Origin: Tumebacillus lacus
GTDB lineage: Bacteria; Bacillota; Bacilli; Tumebacillales; Tumebacillaceae
Reading direction: 5' to 3'
NCBI RefSeq assembly: GCF_026410385.1
Contig: NZ_JAPMLT010000008.1
Span: forward strand, 62,001 to 126,000
Length of the DNA: 64,000 nt
The position numbers were made by a program, and so were the translations under genes. This document shows, one piece after another, positions 17,218-24,956 of the stretch. The stretch's first letter is position 1, and every line of letters starts with the position of its first letter. Under the pieces are notes generated by a model. That model did no database searches. It was not told where the DNA came from and was given only the letters and a program-made list of their open reading frames with translations.

Positions 17218-17994
17218 ATGCTGCCATCCCTGTTTATCGCGCACGGCGCGCCCACGCTGGCGATCGAATCGAACGACTACACCACGTTTCTGGCCGAGCT
17301 TGCCGATCACTATCCGAAACCGAAGGCCATCGTGATTTTTTCCGCTCATTTTGAAACGCCGGTGCAAGCGGTCGGCCGCGTCGAGGCGTACGAGACGATC
17401 CACGATTTTTACGGCTTCCCGGAGGAGATGTACCGCCTCCGCTACCCGGCCAAAGGCGATCTCGCACTGGCCGACCGCGTGAAGGCTCTGCTCGATGACC
17501 AGCAGATCCCGACGCAACTCAACGAGCAGCGCGGCCTCGACCACGGCGCCTGGGTGATCCTGCGCCTGCTGTACCCGGCAGCCGACGTCCCGGTGATCTC
17601 GATGTCGGTCAACCCGTTCCTCACGCCGGAGGAACAATACCGCATCGGCAAGGCCTTGTCCGCACTGCGCCGTGAAGACATCCTGATCATCGGCAGCGGC
17701 GGCACCGTTCACAACCTGCGCCAGATCAACTGGAACGCGTCACAGCCGGATGCATGGGCGGTCGCCTTTGACGACTGGCTGATCGACCGTCTGCAAAAAT
17801 GGGACACCGCCGAGCTGTTCGACTACGAGACGAAAGCGCCCCACGCCCGCCAAGCGGTGCCACGAAACGAGCACTTTGTCCCGCTGTTCTACGCGATGGG
17901 AGCGGCCGATGACTCGCCGTCTGCGCAGTTGCTTTATCGCAGTTACCAATTCGGTTCGCTCAGCCTCACTTGCTGGCAATTCGGAAAGGAGTAA
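17218..17994 (+). CDS. LigB-family extradiol ring-cleavage dioxygenase (YgiD/DODA-like)
   Basis: A 258-residue zinc-dependent class III extradiol dioxygenase homologue. Putative metal/active-site residues are H9 (IAHGAP), H44 and E46 (SAHFET), D108-H109 (LDHGAW), H165 (GGTVHNLR) and H219 (NEHF), the set found in E. coli YgiD and plant DOPA 4,5-dioxygenases. It would open a catechol such as DOPA; the true bacterial substrate is uncertain. ATG 17218 has GAGGAGG at 10 bases. The DUF3105 gene follows 6 bases after the stop, so the two form an operon. Confidence 0.9.
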   Translation: MLPSLFIAHGAPTLAIESNDYTTFLAELADHYPKPKAIVIFSAHFETPVQAVGRVEAYETIHDFYGFPEEMYRLRYPAKGDLALADRVKALLDDQQIPTQLNEQRGLDHGAWVILRLLYPAADVPVISMSVNPFLTPEEQYRIGKALSALRREDILIIGSGGTVHNLRQINWNASQPDAWAVAFDDWLIDRLQKWDTAELFDYETKAPHARQAVPRNEHFVPLFYAMGAADDSPSAQLLYRSYQFGSLSLTCWQFGKE

Positions 17995-18000
17995 GATTCT

Positions 18001-18561
18001 TTGGCCAAGAAAAACAGCAACCCTGCCAAAAAAGCCCGCGCCGATCAGCGCCGTGAAGAAGCAAAAAAGAAAAAGACGATCCGCACCTGGCTCTGGGTCG
18101 GCGGCGTCCTCCTCGTGCTGGCGGCGGTGATCACGTTCGTCATCCAACAAAATCCGTTGCCGGGCGAGGCCGTCGAGATCATGAAGGACCAGTCGCACAT
18201 CGACGAGCCGACCTCGCCGCACGAACCGTACAACTCCGACCCGCCCACGTCCGGCCCGCACACCGAGTACATCGCCAACTGGGGCGTGCACAAAGAAGCC
18301 GTGCCGTTTGAGACGCTGGTGCACAATCTGGAGGACGGCGGCGTCGTAATCTACCACAGCCAGTCGGCCGACGACGCCGTCGCCCGACTGGAGAAACTGG
18401 TCGGCGGCTACCAAGAGCGCGTCGTCCTCGCGCCCTACCCGGAGATGAAAAACGCCATCACCCTGACAGCCTGGGGACGGATCGACCGGCTGGAGGCGTT
18501 GGACGAGACGCGGGTGGTCGATTTCATCGAGGCGTTTATCGGCATCGACCATCACAAATAA
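18001..18561 (+). CDS. DUF3105 membrane-anchored protein
   Basis: A 186-residue protein with a Lys/Arg-rich N-terminus (KKKKTIR), one membrane helix at about 28-47 and an outside domain. The DUF3105 signatures are clear: HEPYNSDPPTSGPHTEY, NWGVHKEAVPFETLVHNLEDGGVVIYH. Function is unknown. The start codon is TTG, placed by AAAGGAG nine bases upstream; no in-frame ATG occurs earlier. Its stop abuts a block that is a duplicate of the end of the DUF4259 gene. Confidence 0.85.
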   Translation: MAKKNSNPAKKARADQRREEAKKKKTIRTWLWVGGVLLVLAAVITFVIQQNPLPGEAVEIMKDQSHIDEPTSPHEPYNSDPPTSGPHTEYIANWGVHKEAVPFETLVHNLEDGGVVIYHSQSADDAVARLEKLVGGYQERVVLAPYPEMKNAITLTAWGRIDRLEALDETRVVDFIEAFIGIDHHK

Positions 18562-18655
18562 AAAAGCGGCCCGCTCAGGACCGCTTCGGTTTGAACAGCC
18601 GCTTGATCCACCGGGACCAAGCGGTTTTGTTTTGCCTCGTGCACTGCCTTGCGCT
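18561..18655. repeat. Left copy of a duplicated DUF4259 3' end
   Basis: 18561-18633 is identical to 19669-19741 (73 bp). After an internal deletion of about 32 bp relative to the right copy, 18634-18655 matches 19774-19795 at 20 of 22 positions. The fragment ends exactly at the stop codon of the Rpn-type gene. It also supplies the terminator-like GCGG..CCGC hairpin for the DUF3105 operon. Confidence 0.9.
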
Positions 18656-19556
18656 ACAAACTTTCCAAGTCACGAATCACAAGCGATTTATCTTTCCGCA
18701 GTCCTTGACGCAACTCGCGAATCTTTTCAAGGGATTGCCTTCTGATCTGCTGTTCGTAAGGCGACAGATCCAAGCCATGAAAATCAAACAGCCATTCACG
18801 CAATGTTTCAATCGCTTCCTCTTTTCGGCCATCCAGTTGTGCATCATCGATGAGATCTTGCATGCGTTGCTGTTGATCTTTTCTGCCGATCTCCTGAGAA
18901 ATGATTCGTAGTCGCAGCGTTTCGTCTGCACTCAGAGTCACGAGCTTGCCATATGCATTTCGGATCGGTTCACTCATGTGCCTCACATCCTCCACGCTCA
19001 ATTTGTCTGCATACTTTATGAAATATATCCATTGGTAGAGCAGATTTTTCTCTTGAAGCACCTCTTCCTTAGCGTATCCGAACTTTGGCAATTCAATGAA
19101 ATGCATTTCGAAGTGATCAGTCAAAAGAAGTCCAGTCTTGCTCTCCTGAATCTGAAAGGCACTGTGGAATTTCAAGTCTGGGAAGAAACGAAAGTCCAAG
19201 AAGTTGATGCAAATTGCTCTTTTCAAGCGGGTGTACGACTCCCCTTCTGCCAGTTGTGAGCCGTAAATTCTCGCCCAGTAGTATAAAGAACGATTCGAGA
19301 AATAGGTTTGCTTCGCGACCTGAATCTCGATATTGATATACTCATTTTCAGCAGTGAGCACTTTGATGTCAAGGATTGGGCTCTTATCCGACACATCTTG
19401 GATTTTGATCACAGGATCGACGATGCTCAAGTTTGTGATTCCCGTTTGAAGAATGGATTCCAGAAGCGATTGTAAAAAAGATCGGCTGCTGTCTTGACCG
19501 AACAAAGCTTTGAAGACCAGATCATTTGTTGGTTTCATTACGAGATCAGCTGTCAT
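18654..19556 (-). CDS. Rpn-family recombination-promoting nuclease / PD-(D/E)XK transposase-like protein
   Basis: A 300-residue member of the Rpn/YhgA-like family, which are PD-(D/E)XK nucleases related to transposases. N-terminal PTNDLVFKALFG is the family's usual opening; the catalytic set is D63 (SPILDIKV) and E77-I-Q79 (YINIEIQ). A coiled, charged C-terminus (GRKEEAIETLREWLFD) is also typical. Base composition is clearly lower in GC than every neighbour, indicating transfer. The start at 19556 follows AAGGTGGAA. The gene lies precisely between two copies of the DUF4259 3' end, so it arrived with, or caused, a local duplication. Confidence 0.9.
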   Translation of the reverse strand: MTADLVMKPTNDLVFKALFGQDSSRSFLQSLLESILQTGITNLSIVDPVIKIQDVSDKSPILDIKVLTAENEYINIEIQVAKQTYFSNRSLYYWARIYGSQLAEGESYTRLKRAICINFLDFRFFPDLKFHSAFQIQESKTGLLLTDHFEMHFIELPKFGYAKEEVLQEKNLLYQWIYFIKYADKLSVEDVRHMSEPIRNAYGKLVTLSADETLRLRIISQEIGRKDQQQRMQDLIDDAQLDGRKEEAIETLREWLFDFHGLDLSPYEQQIRRQSLEKIRELRQGLRKDKSLVIRDLESL

Positions 19557-19668
19557 GGAGATTCCACCTTTTTATTCAGTTGTAGAACCATATACTAGCA
19601 CTTATAAGATAGCCCCACAAGAAGTAGCTCATCAGTTTACGTGTCAGCTTTTCAAAGGTAGATAAAAT

Positions 19669-19795
19669 AAAAAGCGGCCCGCTCAGGACCGCTTCGGTTT
19701 GAACAGCCGCTTGATCCACCGGGACCAAGCGGTTTTGTTTTTGTTTTGATGGGCGAGCAACTGCTGCCTCAACGCCTCGTGCACCTCCTTGCGCT
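19669..19795. repeat. Right (parental) copy of the duplicated DUF4259 3' end
   Basis: Direct-orientation partner of 18561-18655. It lies inside the intact DUF4259 gene and is therefore the likely original. Confidence 0.9.
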
Positions 19796-20102
19796 CCGCC
19801 AACGTCTCGCCCCCGTCGCGCACATCCGCCCAGAGCTCGAGGCCTTCGCCGTTCGCGATGATCTCGAGCGCACGGGCTTTTATCTCCGGCTGCAACTCGT
19901 GCTGTTCCATCTGCAGAGCGGCGAGGATCAGGCAGATGTCCGCCCGCTGATCTTCCTCGTCGTCGTACATCTCCTCATACTCTTCCAGGATACGCGCTGT
20001 CGCTTCCGGCACGGAGTATCCGTCCTCCAACAGCTCTTCGAAGTCTGCACGCATGTCCAACGCTGTATCATCGTCGAATAGATCGGTTCCCCAGGCACCC
20101 AA
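19683..20102 (-). CDS. DUF4259 family protein
   Basis: A 139-residue soluble protein beginning GAWGTDLFDDDTALDM, the hallmark of DUF4259, with an acidic middle (EEYEEMYDDEED) and a basic tail (RWIKRLFKPKRS). Function unknown. The start is TTG at 20102, nine bases after AAAGGAG. The stop lies within the sequence duplicated at 18561, so the Rpn insertion left this copy intact. Confidence 0.85.
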   Translation of the reverse strand: MGAWGTDLFDDDTALDMRADFEELLEDGYSVPEATARILEEYEEMYDDEEDQRADICLILAALQMEQHELQPEIKARALEIIANGEGLELWADVRDGGETLAERKEVHEALRQQLLAHQNKNKTAWSRWIKRLFKPKRS

Positions 20103-20121
20103 AAGTGAAATCTCCTTTTAC

Positions 20122-20196
20122 GTGTATATTCTCAGATTCTCCTTCGGTTCGCTGACTGTGATCCTGACAATCCTGCATATACTGCTAAAGAAATAG
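20122..20196 (+). pseudogene. Remnant of a holin-like small toxin gene (Hol-Tox/type I TA-like)
   Basis: A 24-codon frame from GTG 20122 ends FSFGSLTVILTILHILLKK then TAG. A phenylalanine-glycine followed by a single hydrophobic helix and terminal KK is the pattern of the putative holin-like toxins encoded by Bacillales type I toxin-antitoxin loci. There is no ribosome site or ATG; the 5' end overlaps the DUF4259 leader, so it looks truncated. The stop codon sits in the stem of the first of three hairpins, as in intact loci of this kind. Assignment rests on recalled pattern only. Confidence 0.45.
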
Positions 20197-20315
20197 ACCT
20201 CCCTTAAGCTTCCAACGGCTTGGAGGTCTATTCTTTTCAGGTGAGCCGACACCCTTAGAGGGGTATCAGTTGTGTAAAAGACCGTAGGTGTTCCCGCACC
20301 TGCGGTCATTTTTTA
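20192..20315 (+). ncRNA. Three-hairpin RNA 3' region ending in a terminator
   Basis: Hairpin 1: AATAGACCTCC/GGAGGTCTATT (20192-20232) with an inner AAGC/GCTT. Hairpin 2: GACACCC/GGGGTATC (about 20249-20268). Hairpin 3: GACCGTAGGTG/CACCTGCGGTC (20280-20307) followed by ATTTTTT. Together with the toxin-like frame this resembles the 3' part of a toxin mRNA that pairs with an antisense RNA. Fills most of the 330-base gap before the GNAT gene. Confidence 0.5.
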
Positions 20316-20431
20316 GTTTACTCGATGCTTGTAGGTTTATTCTTACACATACAGTTGGAGAATCTCAACTTTTCCTGTTCCATCTCTTCGCAATTTCCTG
20401 TAAAATCCTTGTAATTGATGGGAGCGAAAGG

Positions 20432-21457
20432 ATGAGATGGATGAGAATTCTCCCTTTGCAGGCAGAACATCTCGAGGAGGCGGCTCAACTTTTGGCAGCG
20501 CGCCATCGCGCCGAACGCACAGTGCGTCCGGAACTGCCCGCACAGTTTGAAGAGCCGGAGCACGCGAAGAAAGCCGTTCAGCATCTGGTTGACTCGCCGC
20601 AAGCGGTCGGGCTGGCGGCTGTACGGGACGGAAAATTGGCCGGGTACTTGCTCGGCACTTTGAAGACCAACGACAGTCGGGAACGCCACCTTTGGGTGGA
20701 CTACGCGGGACTCGCACTCGCAGCGGGCGAGTCGGCGGAGGTGTACCGCGACCTGTACGCTGCGCTGGCTGAGATCATCGTGCCGCAAGGATATTTCAAG
20801 CACTATGTGCTCGTGCCAAGCGGCGACGCAGCGGTGGTGGACGCATGGTTCCGGCTGGGATTCGGACACGAGCAGGTGCACGCGGTCATGACGCTGTCTG
20901 ACAGCGATTCCCCCGTCACAAGCCCTGCAACCGACGCCCCCGCTGTGCCCGACCTGACGATCCGCCATGCAGAAAAATCGGACGAGGCCGCCATCCGCGA
21001 CCTCGCGCCGACGATCCTGCAGCACCAAGTCCGCACCCCGGTCTTCTCCGCGACTCTCCCCGGCGAGACGTCGCAACTCCAAGACGGCTATGCCGGACTG
21101 CTCGACGAAGCGGACGTGACATTCTGGCTCGCGTTCCAAAACGACAAGCCAGTCGGCTACCAAGTGTTCTGGCCCGAGGAGCCGTCCGACCACAACTTGC
21201 TCACCCCCGCTCGTTGCATCTCCCTTGGCGTCGGCGGCACCGTTCCGTCCGCACGGGGTCTTGGCATCGGGCAGACGGTGGTGCGGCACGGACTGCACCA
21301 CGCCCGCGAGCAGGGCTGGCAGGTCTGCTCCTCCGACTGGCGCATGACCAACCTGCTCTCCTCCCGCTTCTGGCCCAAGCAAGGCTTCCAGCCGGTCGCC
21401 TGCCGTCTGTTCCGCCAGATCGATCCGCGCATCGTCTGGGCAGACGGTCGGGGCTGA
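20432..21457 (+). CDS. Tandem GNAT-domain acetyltransferase
   Basis: A 341-residue protein of two GNAT folds. The N-terminal copy (about 1-155) keeps the fold (HLWVDYAGLAL, DAWFRLGFGHEQ) but lacks a clear acetyl-CoA loop. The C-terminal copy (about 175-341) starts LTIRHAEKSDEAAIRDL and has SARGLGIGQTVVRHGL, the R/Q-x-x-G-x-G/A pyrophosphate-binding motif, so it is likely the active half. Acceptor unknown. The start at 20432 is set by GGGAG seven bases upstream; a second ATG nine bases later is possible. Convergent with the his operon across a shared hairpin. Confidence 0.85.
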   Translation: MRWMRILPLQAEHLEEAAQLLAARHRAERTVRPELPAQFEEPEHAKKAVQHLVDSPQAVGLAAVRDGKLAGYLLGTLKTNDSRERHLWVDYAGLALAAGESAEVYRDLYAALAEIIVPQGYFKHYVLVPSGDAAVVDAWFRLGFGHEQVHAVMTLSDSDSPVTSPATDAPAVPDLTIRHAEKSDEAAIRDLAPTILQHQVRTPVFSATLPGETSQLQDGYAGLLDEADVTFWLAFQNDKPVGYQVFWPEEPSDHNLLTPARCISLGVGGTVPSARGLGIGQTVVRHGLHHAREQGWQVCSSDWRMTNLLSSRFWPKQGFQPVACRLFRQIDPRIVWADGRG

Positions 21458-21502
21458 TCGCCAGTTGAGAAGAACGCAGTTCATGCCAGACACAGCACAT
21501 AA

Positions 21503-21540
21503 AAGAAGCGACCCCTCTTTCTCTTCGAGGGGCCGCTTCT
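21503..21540 (-). terminator. Terminator of the his operon
   Basis: Minus strand AGAAGCG-CCCCTC / GAGGGG-CGCTTCT stem then TTTTATG. Also placed to stop GNAT transcripts. Confidence 0.8.
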
Positions 21541-21541
21541 G

Positions 21542-22216
21542 TTATTTGTTTTTGATATCTTTCTTCGCGTGGCGCGCTTCCAGCAGAGCCAGCACGTTGT
21601 CAAACGAGAGCTTCTGCTCTTGCAACAGCACCAGCAGATGATAGATCACATCGCCCGCTTCGGCGGTCAGTTCTTCCTTGTCGCCTTTCATGGCGGCGAT
21701 CACGACTTCGGTGGCTTCTTCGCCGATCTTTTTCAGGATCTTTTCCAGACCCTTTTCAAACAGGTACGTGGTGTACGCGCCTTCCGGTCGCTTTGCGTCA
21801 CGCTCGGCGATGGTCTGCAACAGCTCGTCGAGGATCGCATAGCGGTGGCCCGCCTGCTGTTTTGCCGCTCGTTCACTTGACGCATAGCCCGGTGCTTCTT
21901 CAAAGAAACAGCTGTACGAGCCCGTGTGGCACGCCGGTCCCGTCTGCTCCACCTCGGCCAGCAGCGTGTCGCGGTCGCAGTCGTACCCAAACCGCACGAC
22001 GCGCTGCGTGTGACCGGACGTCGCGCCTTTGTTCCATAGCTGCTCTCGGGAGCGCGACCAGAACCAGGTCTGCCCGGTCTCCACCGTCAGGATGATCGAC
22101 TCGCGGTTCATGTAGGCGAGCATCAGCACGTCACGGCTCTGCACGTCCTGCACGATGCAAGGGATCAGGCCGGTAGCCGGGTCGTATTTCAGATTCTCGA
22201 TCCACTCGTAGCTCAT
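21542..22216 (-). CDS. hisIE: Bifunctional phosphoribosyl-AMP cyclohydrolase / phosphoribosyl-ATP pyrophosphatase
   Basis: Catalyses steps 2 and 3 of histidine synthesis. HisI domain (1-about 115) has [11 protein letters not shown] and [13 protein letters not shown] with the zinc cysteines; HisE domain (about 125-224) has [27 protein letters not shown] and [11 protein letters not shown]. 224 residues is normal for the fused protein. Last gene of the operon; its ATG overlaps the hisF stop by 4 bases (ATGA). Confidence 0.97.
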   Translation of the reverse strand: MSYEWIENLKYDPATGLIPCIVQDVQSRDVLMLAYMNRESIILTVETGQTWFWSRSREQLWNKGATSGHTQRVVRFGYDCDRDTLLAEVEQTGPACHTGSYSCFFEEAPGYASSERAAKQQAGHRYAILDELLQTIAERDAKRPEGAYTTYLFEKGLEKILKKIGEEATEVVIAAMKGDKEELTAEAGDVIYHLLVLLQEQKLSFDNVLALLEARHAKKDIKNK

Positions 22217-22974
22217 CGGATCGCCACCCCGCGTTCTTTCAAATATTTTTTCACTTCGGTCACGGTCGTCTCTTTGAAGTGGAAGATCGAAGCAGCCAGC
22301 CCCGCATCCGCTTTGCCTTCGGTAAAGACGTCGTAGAAGTGCGACATCTCCCCGGCACCACCCGACGCGATCACCGGGATCTTCACCGCTTCGCCGACGC
22401 GGCGGGTCAACTCGACGTCAAAGCCGCTCTTTTGCCCGTCTTGGTCGAACGAGGTCAACAGGATCTCGCCCGCACCGAGGCGTTCGACTTCCTTCGCCCA
22501 CTCGATGACGCGCAGCTCGGTCGGCTTTTTTCCGGCGTGGATCACGACGATCCAGTCTTGCAGCCCGTCGTCCCATTTGCCGTCGATGGAGACGACGACG
22601 CATTGAGTGCCGAACCGCTTCGCCGCATCGGTGATCAGCTGCGGCGTTTTCACAGCTGCCGTGTTGATCGCCACTTTGTCTGCGCCCGCTTTCAAGATCT
22701 CGCGGAAATGATCGACCTGCGACACGCCGCCGCCGACGGTGAACGGGATGAACACTTGGTCGGCGGTGCGGCGTACGATGTCGAGCAGGGTGCCGCGATT
22801 TTCATCGGTGGCGGTGATGTCGAGCAGGACCAGTTCGTCGGCCCCTTGCTCTTCGTAGATCTTCGCCAGCTCGACCGGGTCGCCCGCATCCCGCTCGTTG
22901 GTCAGGAAGGAGACGTTTTTGACGACGCGGCCGTTTTTGATGTCAAAGCAGGGGATGATGCGCTTGGTCAACAT
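22213..22974 (-). CDS. hisF: Imidazole glycerol phosphate synthase, cyclase subunit
   Basis: TIM-barrel subunit that uses ammonia from HisH to form IGP and AICAR. Starts [19 protein letters not shown] with the catalytic Asp at residue 11; [10 protein letters not shown] carries the second catalytic Asp near 130; GGGV and ASGGAG are phosphate-binding loops. 253 residues, standard. Its start shares one base with the hisA stop (TGATG). Confidence 0.97.
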   Translation of the reverse strand: MLTKRIIPCFDIKNGRVVKNVSFLTNERDAGDPVELAKIYEEQGADELVLLDITATDENRGTLLDIVRRTADQVFIPFTVGGGVSQVDHFREILKAGADKVAINTAAVKTPQLITDAAKRFGTQCVVVSIDGKWDDGLQDWIVVIHAGKKPTELRVIEWAKEVERLGAGEILLTSFDQDGQKSGFDVELTRRVGEAVKIPVIASGGAGEMSHFYDVFTEGKADAGLAASIFHFKETTVTEVKKYLKERGVAIR

Positions 22975-23729
22975 CAGGCCCGACCTCCCGTCACCGTCTG
23001 ACCCACGTCCCGGATCGCCGTCGCGAGGTCGATGTTGCCGTTGTAGATCGCTTTGCCGATGATCGAGCCGATCACGCCTTGGCCACGATACTTCGCCAGC
23101 TCCAGCAGGTCGCCCGTCTCCTTGATGCCGCCCGACGCGATCACGCCAAGGCCGGTCTTTTCCGCCATCTCGACGGTCGCCGCCACGTTCGGTCCGGTGA
23201 GAGTGCCGTCGCGGGAGATGTCGGTGAAGATGACGGTCGTCGCACCCGCCGCCTTCAGCTCGCAGCCCAGTTCCACGGCGGTGATCGACGACGTCTCCAG
23301 CCAGCCGTTGACGGCGACGAAACCGTCTTTGGCATCGATGCCGATGGCGATCTTCTCCCCGTATTCCTTCAGTGCTTCCCGTACAAATTCCGGCTGGTTC
23401 ACCGCCGCTGTGCCGAGAATCGCCCGCGACACGCCGAGGGCAAACAGGGCTTCCAGCGTATCGCCGTTGCGGATGCCGCCGCCCACTTGCACGGGCAGGC
23501 CGGACGCTTGGACGATCGCTTCGATCACCGGACGGTTGTGCGGCGAGCCTTCTTTCGCGCCGTTGAGGTCGACGACGTGGAGATATCTCGCCCCCGCCTC
23601 CTTAAATCGACGGGCGACAGCAGCCGGGTCGGCGTCATAGACGGTCTTTTGCTCATAGTCGCCTTTATACAGACGGACGGCCTGCCCGTCGAGCAGGTCG
23701 ATCGCCGGGTACAACAAAAATTCGCTCAT
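22974..23729 (-). CDS. hisA: ProFAR isomerase (HisA)
   Basis: Isomerises ProFAR to PRFAR. TIM barrel of 251 residues starting MSEFLLYPAIDLLDGQAVRL (catalytic Asp near 10), with VQVGGGIR, IFTDISRDGTLTGPN (second catalytic Asp region) and VIASGGI. The frame is open 68 codons further upstream into hisH, but the ATG at 23729 overlaps the hisH stop by 4 bases and gives the family length. Confidence 0.97.
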   Translation of the reverse strand: MSEFLLYPAIDLLDGQAVRLYKGDYEQKTVYDADPAAVARRFKEAGARYLHVVDLNGAKEGSPHNRPVIEAIVQASGLPVQVGGGIRNGDTLEALFALGVSRAILGTAAVNQPEFVREALKEYGEKIAIGIDAKDGFVAVNGWLETSSITAVELGCELKAAGATTVIFTDISRDGTLTGPNVAATVEMAEKTGLGVIASGGIKETGDLLELAKYRGQGVIGSIIGKAIYNGNIDLATAIRDVGQTVTGGRA

Positions 23730-24355
23730 GCGTTGACTCCCTCTTTCGCCGCGGTGACGATGTTCACGAAATTGCCCAGCAATTGCAGGCCGACACGGCT
23801 GGATTTTTCCGGGTGGAACTGAATGCCGCACACGTTGCCAAGACCTACGATGCCCGGCACGTCGCCGTAGTAGTCGGTGGTGGCGAGCACGACAGCAGGA
23901 TCTGTCGGTTCGACGACCAGAGAATGCACCCAATAGACATAGTCGCCGTCCGCCACGCCGTTCAGCATCGGGTGCTCACGGCGCAAAGTCAGGTCGTTCC
24001 AGCCGATGTGCGGGATCTTGAAATCGCCTTGGAACATCCGCACATGGCCTTTCAGCAGGTTGAGCCCTTCAAACAGGGCGTGTTCGTCGGAGGTGGTGAA
24101 CAAGAGCTGCATGCCAAGGCAGATGCCGAGAAACGGCGTGCCCGCCGCCACCACGTCGCGGATCACCGGGATCAGCCCTGCCTCTCGCAGGTTTTCCATC
24201 GCGTCGCCAAATGCGCCCACGCCAGGCAGGATCACGCCGTCCGCCATGCGGACGACGTTCGGGTCGGACGTGACGGTGACTTCCGCCCCGAGCGTCTCCA
24301 GCGCTTTTTCCACCGAGCGCAGGTTGCCCATGCCGTAGTCGATGATCGCGAACAT
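23726..24355 (-). CDS. hisH: Imidazole glycerol phosphate synthase, glutaminase subunit
   Basis: Class I glutamine amidotransferase of 209 residues feeding ammonia to HisF. MFAIIDYGMGNLRSVEKAL opens the family; LGICLGMQLL holds the catalytic Cys near residue 79; GIQFHPEKSS gives the catalytic His and Glu near 187-189. One base separates its start from the hisB stop. Confidence 0.97.
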   Translation of the reverse strand: MFAIIDYGMGNLRSVEKALETLGAEVTVTSDPNVVRMADGVILPGVGAFGDAMENLREAGLIPVIRDVVAAGTPFLGICLGMQLLFTTSDEHALFEGLNLLKGHVRMFQGDFKIPHIGWNDLTLRREHPMLNGVADGDYVYWVHSLVVEPTDPAVVLATTDYYGDVPGIVGLGNVCGIQFHPEKSSRVGLQLLGNFVNIVTAAKEGVNA

Positions 24356-24356
24356 C

Positions 24357-24956
24357 CTACAGCACTCCTTTCGTCGACAGCACGCCGCGCACGTTCGGAT
24401 CGCGGTAGACCGCTTCCGAGAGTGCACCGCCAAACGCTTTGAACAGCCCCTCGATCATGTGATGCGTGTTGGTGCCGTAGTGGCAGTTCAGATGCAGGGT
24501 GACGCCCGCATTGCCGACAAACGCTCGGAAAAATTCTTCCACCAGCTCGGTGTTGAACGTGCCCACGTACTCCTTGGGAAATTCGGCGTTGAAGACGAGG
24601 AAGGAACGGCCGGAGATGTCGAGGGTCGCTTGGCACAGTGCCTCGTCCATCGGCGTAAAACGGTTGCCGTAGCGCTTGATGCCCGCTTTGTCGCCGATGG
24701 CCTCCTTGAACGCTTTGCCAAGGCAGATGCCGATGTCCTCGACGGTGTGGTGATCGTCGATGTCGACGTCTCCCTGCGCGTTGATCGTCAGGTCAAATCC
24801 GCCGTGCTTGGCGAACAGATCGAGCATGTGACGCAGGAACGGCACCGGGATGTTCAGTTCGCGGGTGCCTGCCCCGTCCAGATTGAGCTTCAGTTCGATC
24901 TGCGTTTCGGTGGTGTCGCGTTTGATCTCGCTGACTCGTGCGAGTGCGTCGGTCAT
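24357..24956 (-). CDS. hisB: Imidazoleglycerol-phosphate dehydratase
   Basis: Monofunctional HisB of 199 residues, without the N-terminal histidinol-phosphatase domain of the E. coli fusion; that activity is supplied by the hisK gene at 7.3-8.1 kb. Mn-binding signatures FLRHMLDLFAKHG, DDHHTVEDIGICLG and NTHHMIEGLFKAFG are intact. Start overlaps the hisD stop by 4 bases. Confidence 0.97.
   Translation of the reverse strand: MTDALARVSEIKRDTTETQIELKLNLDGAGTRELNIPVPFLRHMLDLFAKHGGFDLTINAQGDVDIDDHHTVEDIGICLGKAFKEAIGDKAGIKRYGNRFTPMDEALCQATLDISGRSFLVFNAEFPKEYVGTFNTELVEEFFRAFVGNAGVTLHLNCHYGTNTHHMIEGLFKAFGGALSEAVYRDPNVRGVLSTKGVL

Noticed and set aside
18561-19741. Insertion sequence with terminal inverted repeats around the Rpn gene
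   Set aside because: Flanking copies are direct, derive from the neighbouring gene and no inverted ends were found; treated as a duplication instead.
20318-21493. 391-codon minus-strand frame opposite the GNAT gene
   Set aside because: Shadow; the plus strand encodes two GNAT folds with an acetyl-CoA loop.
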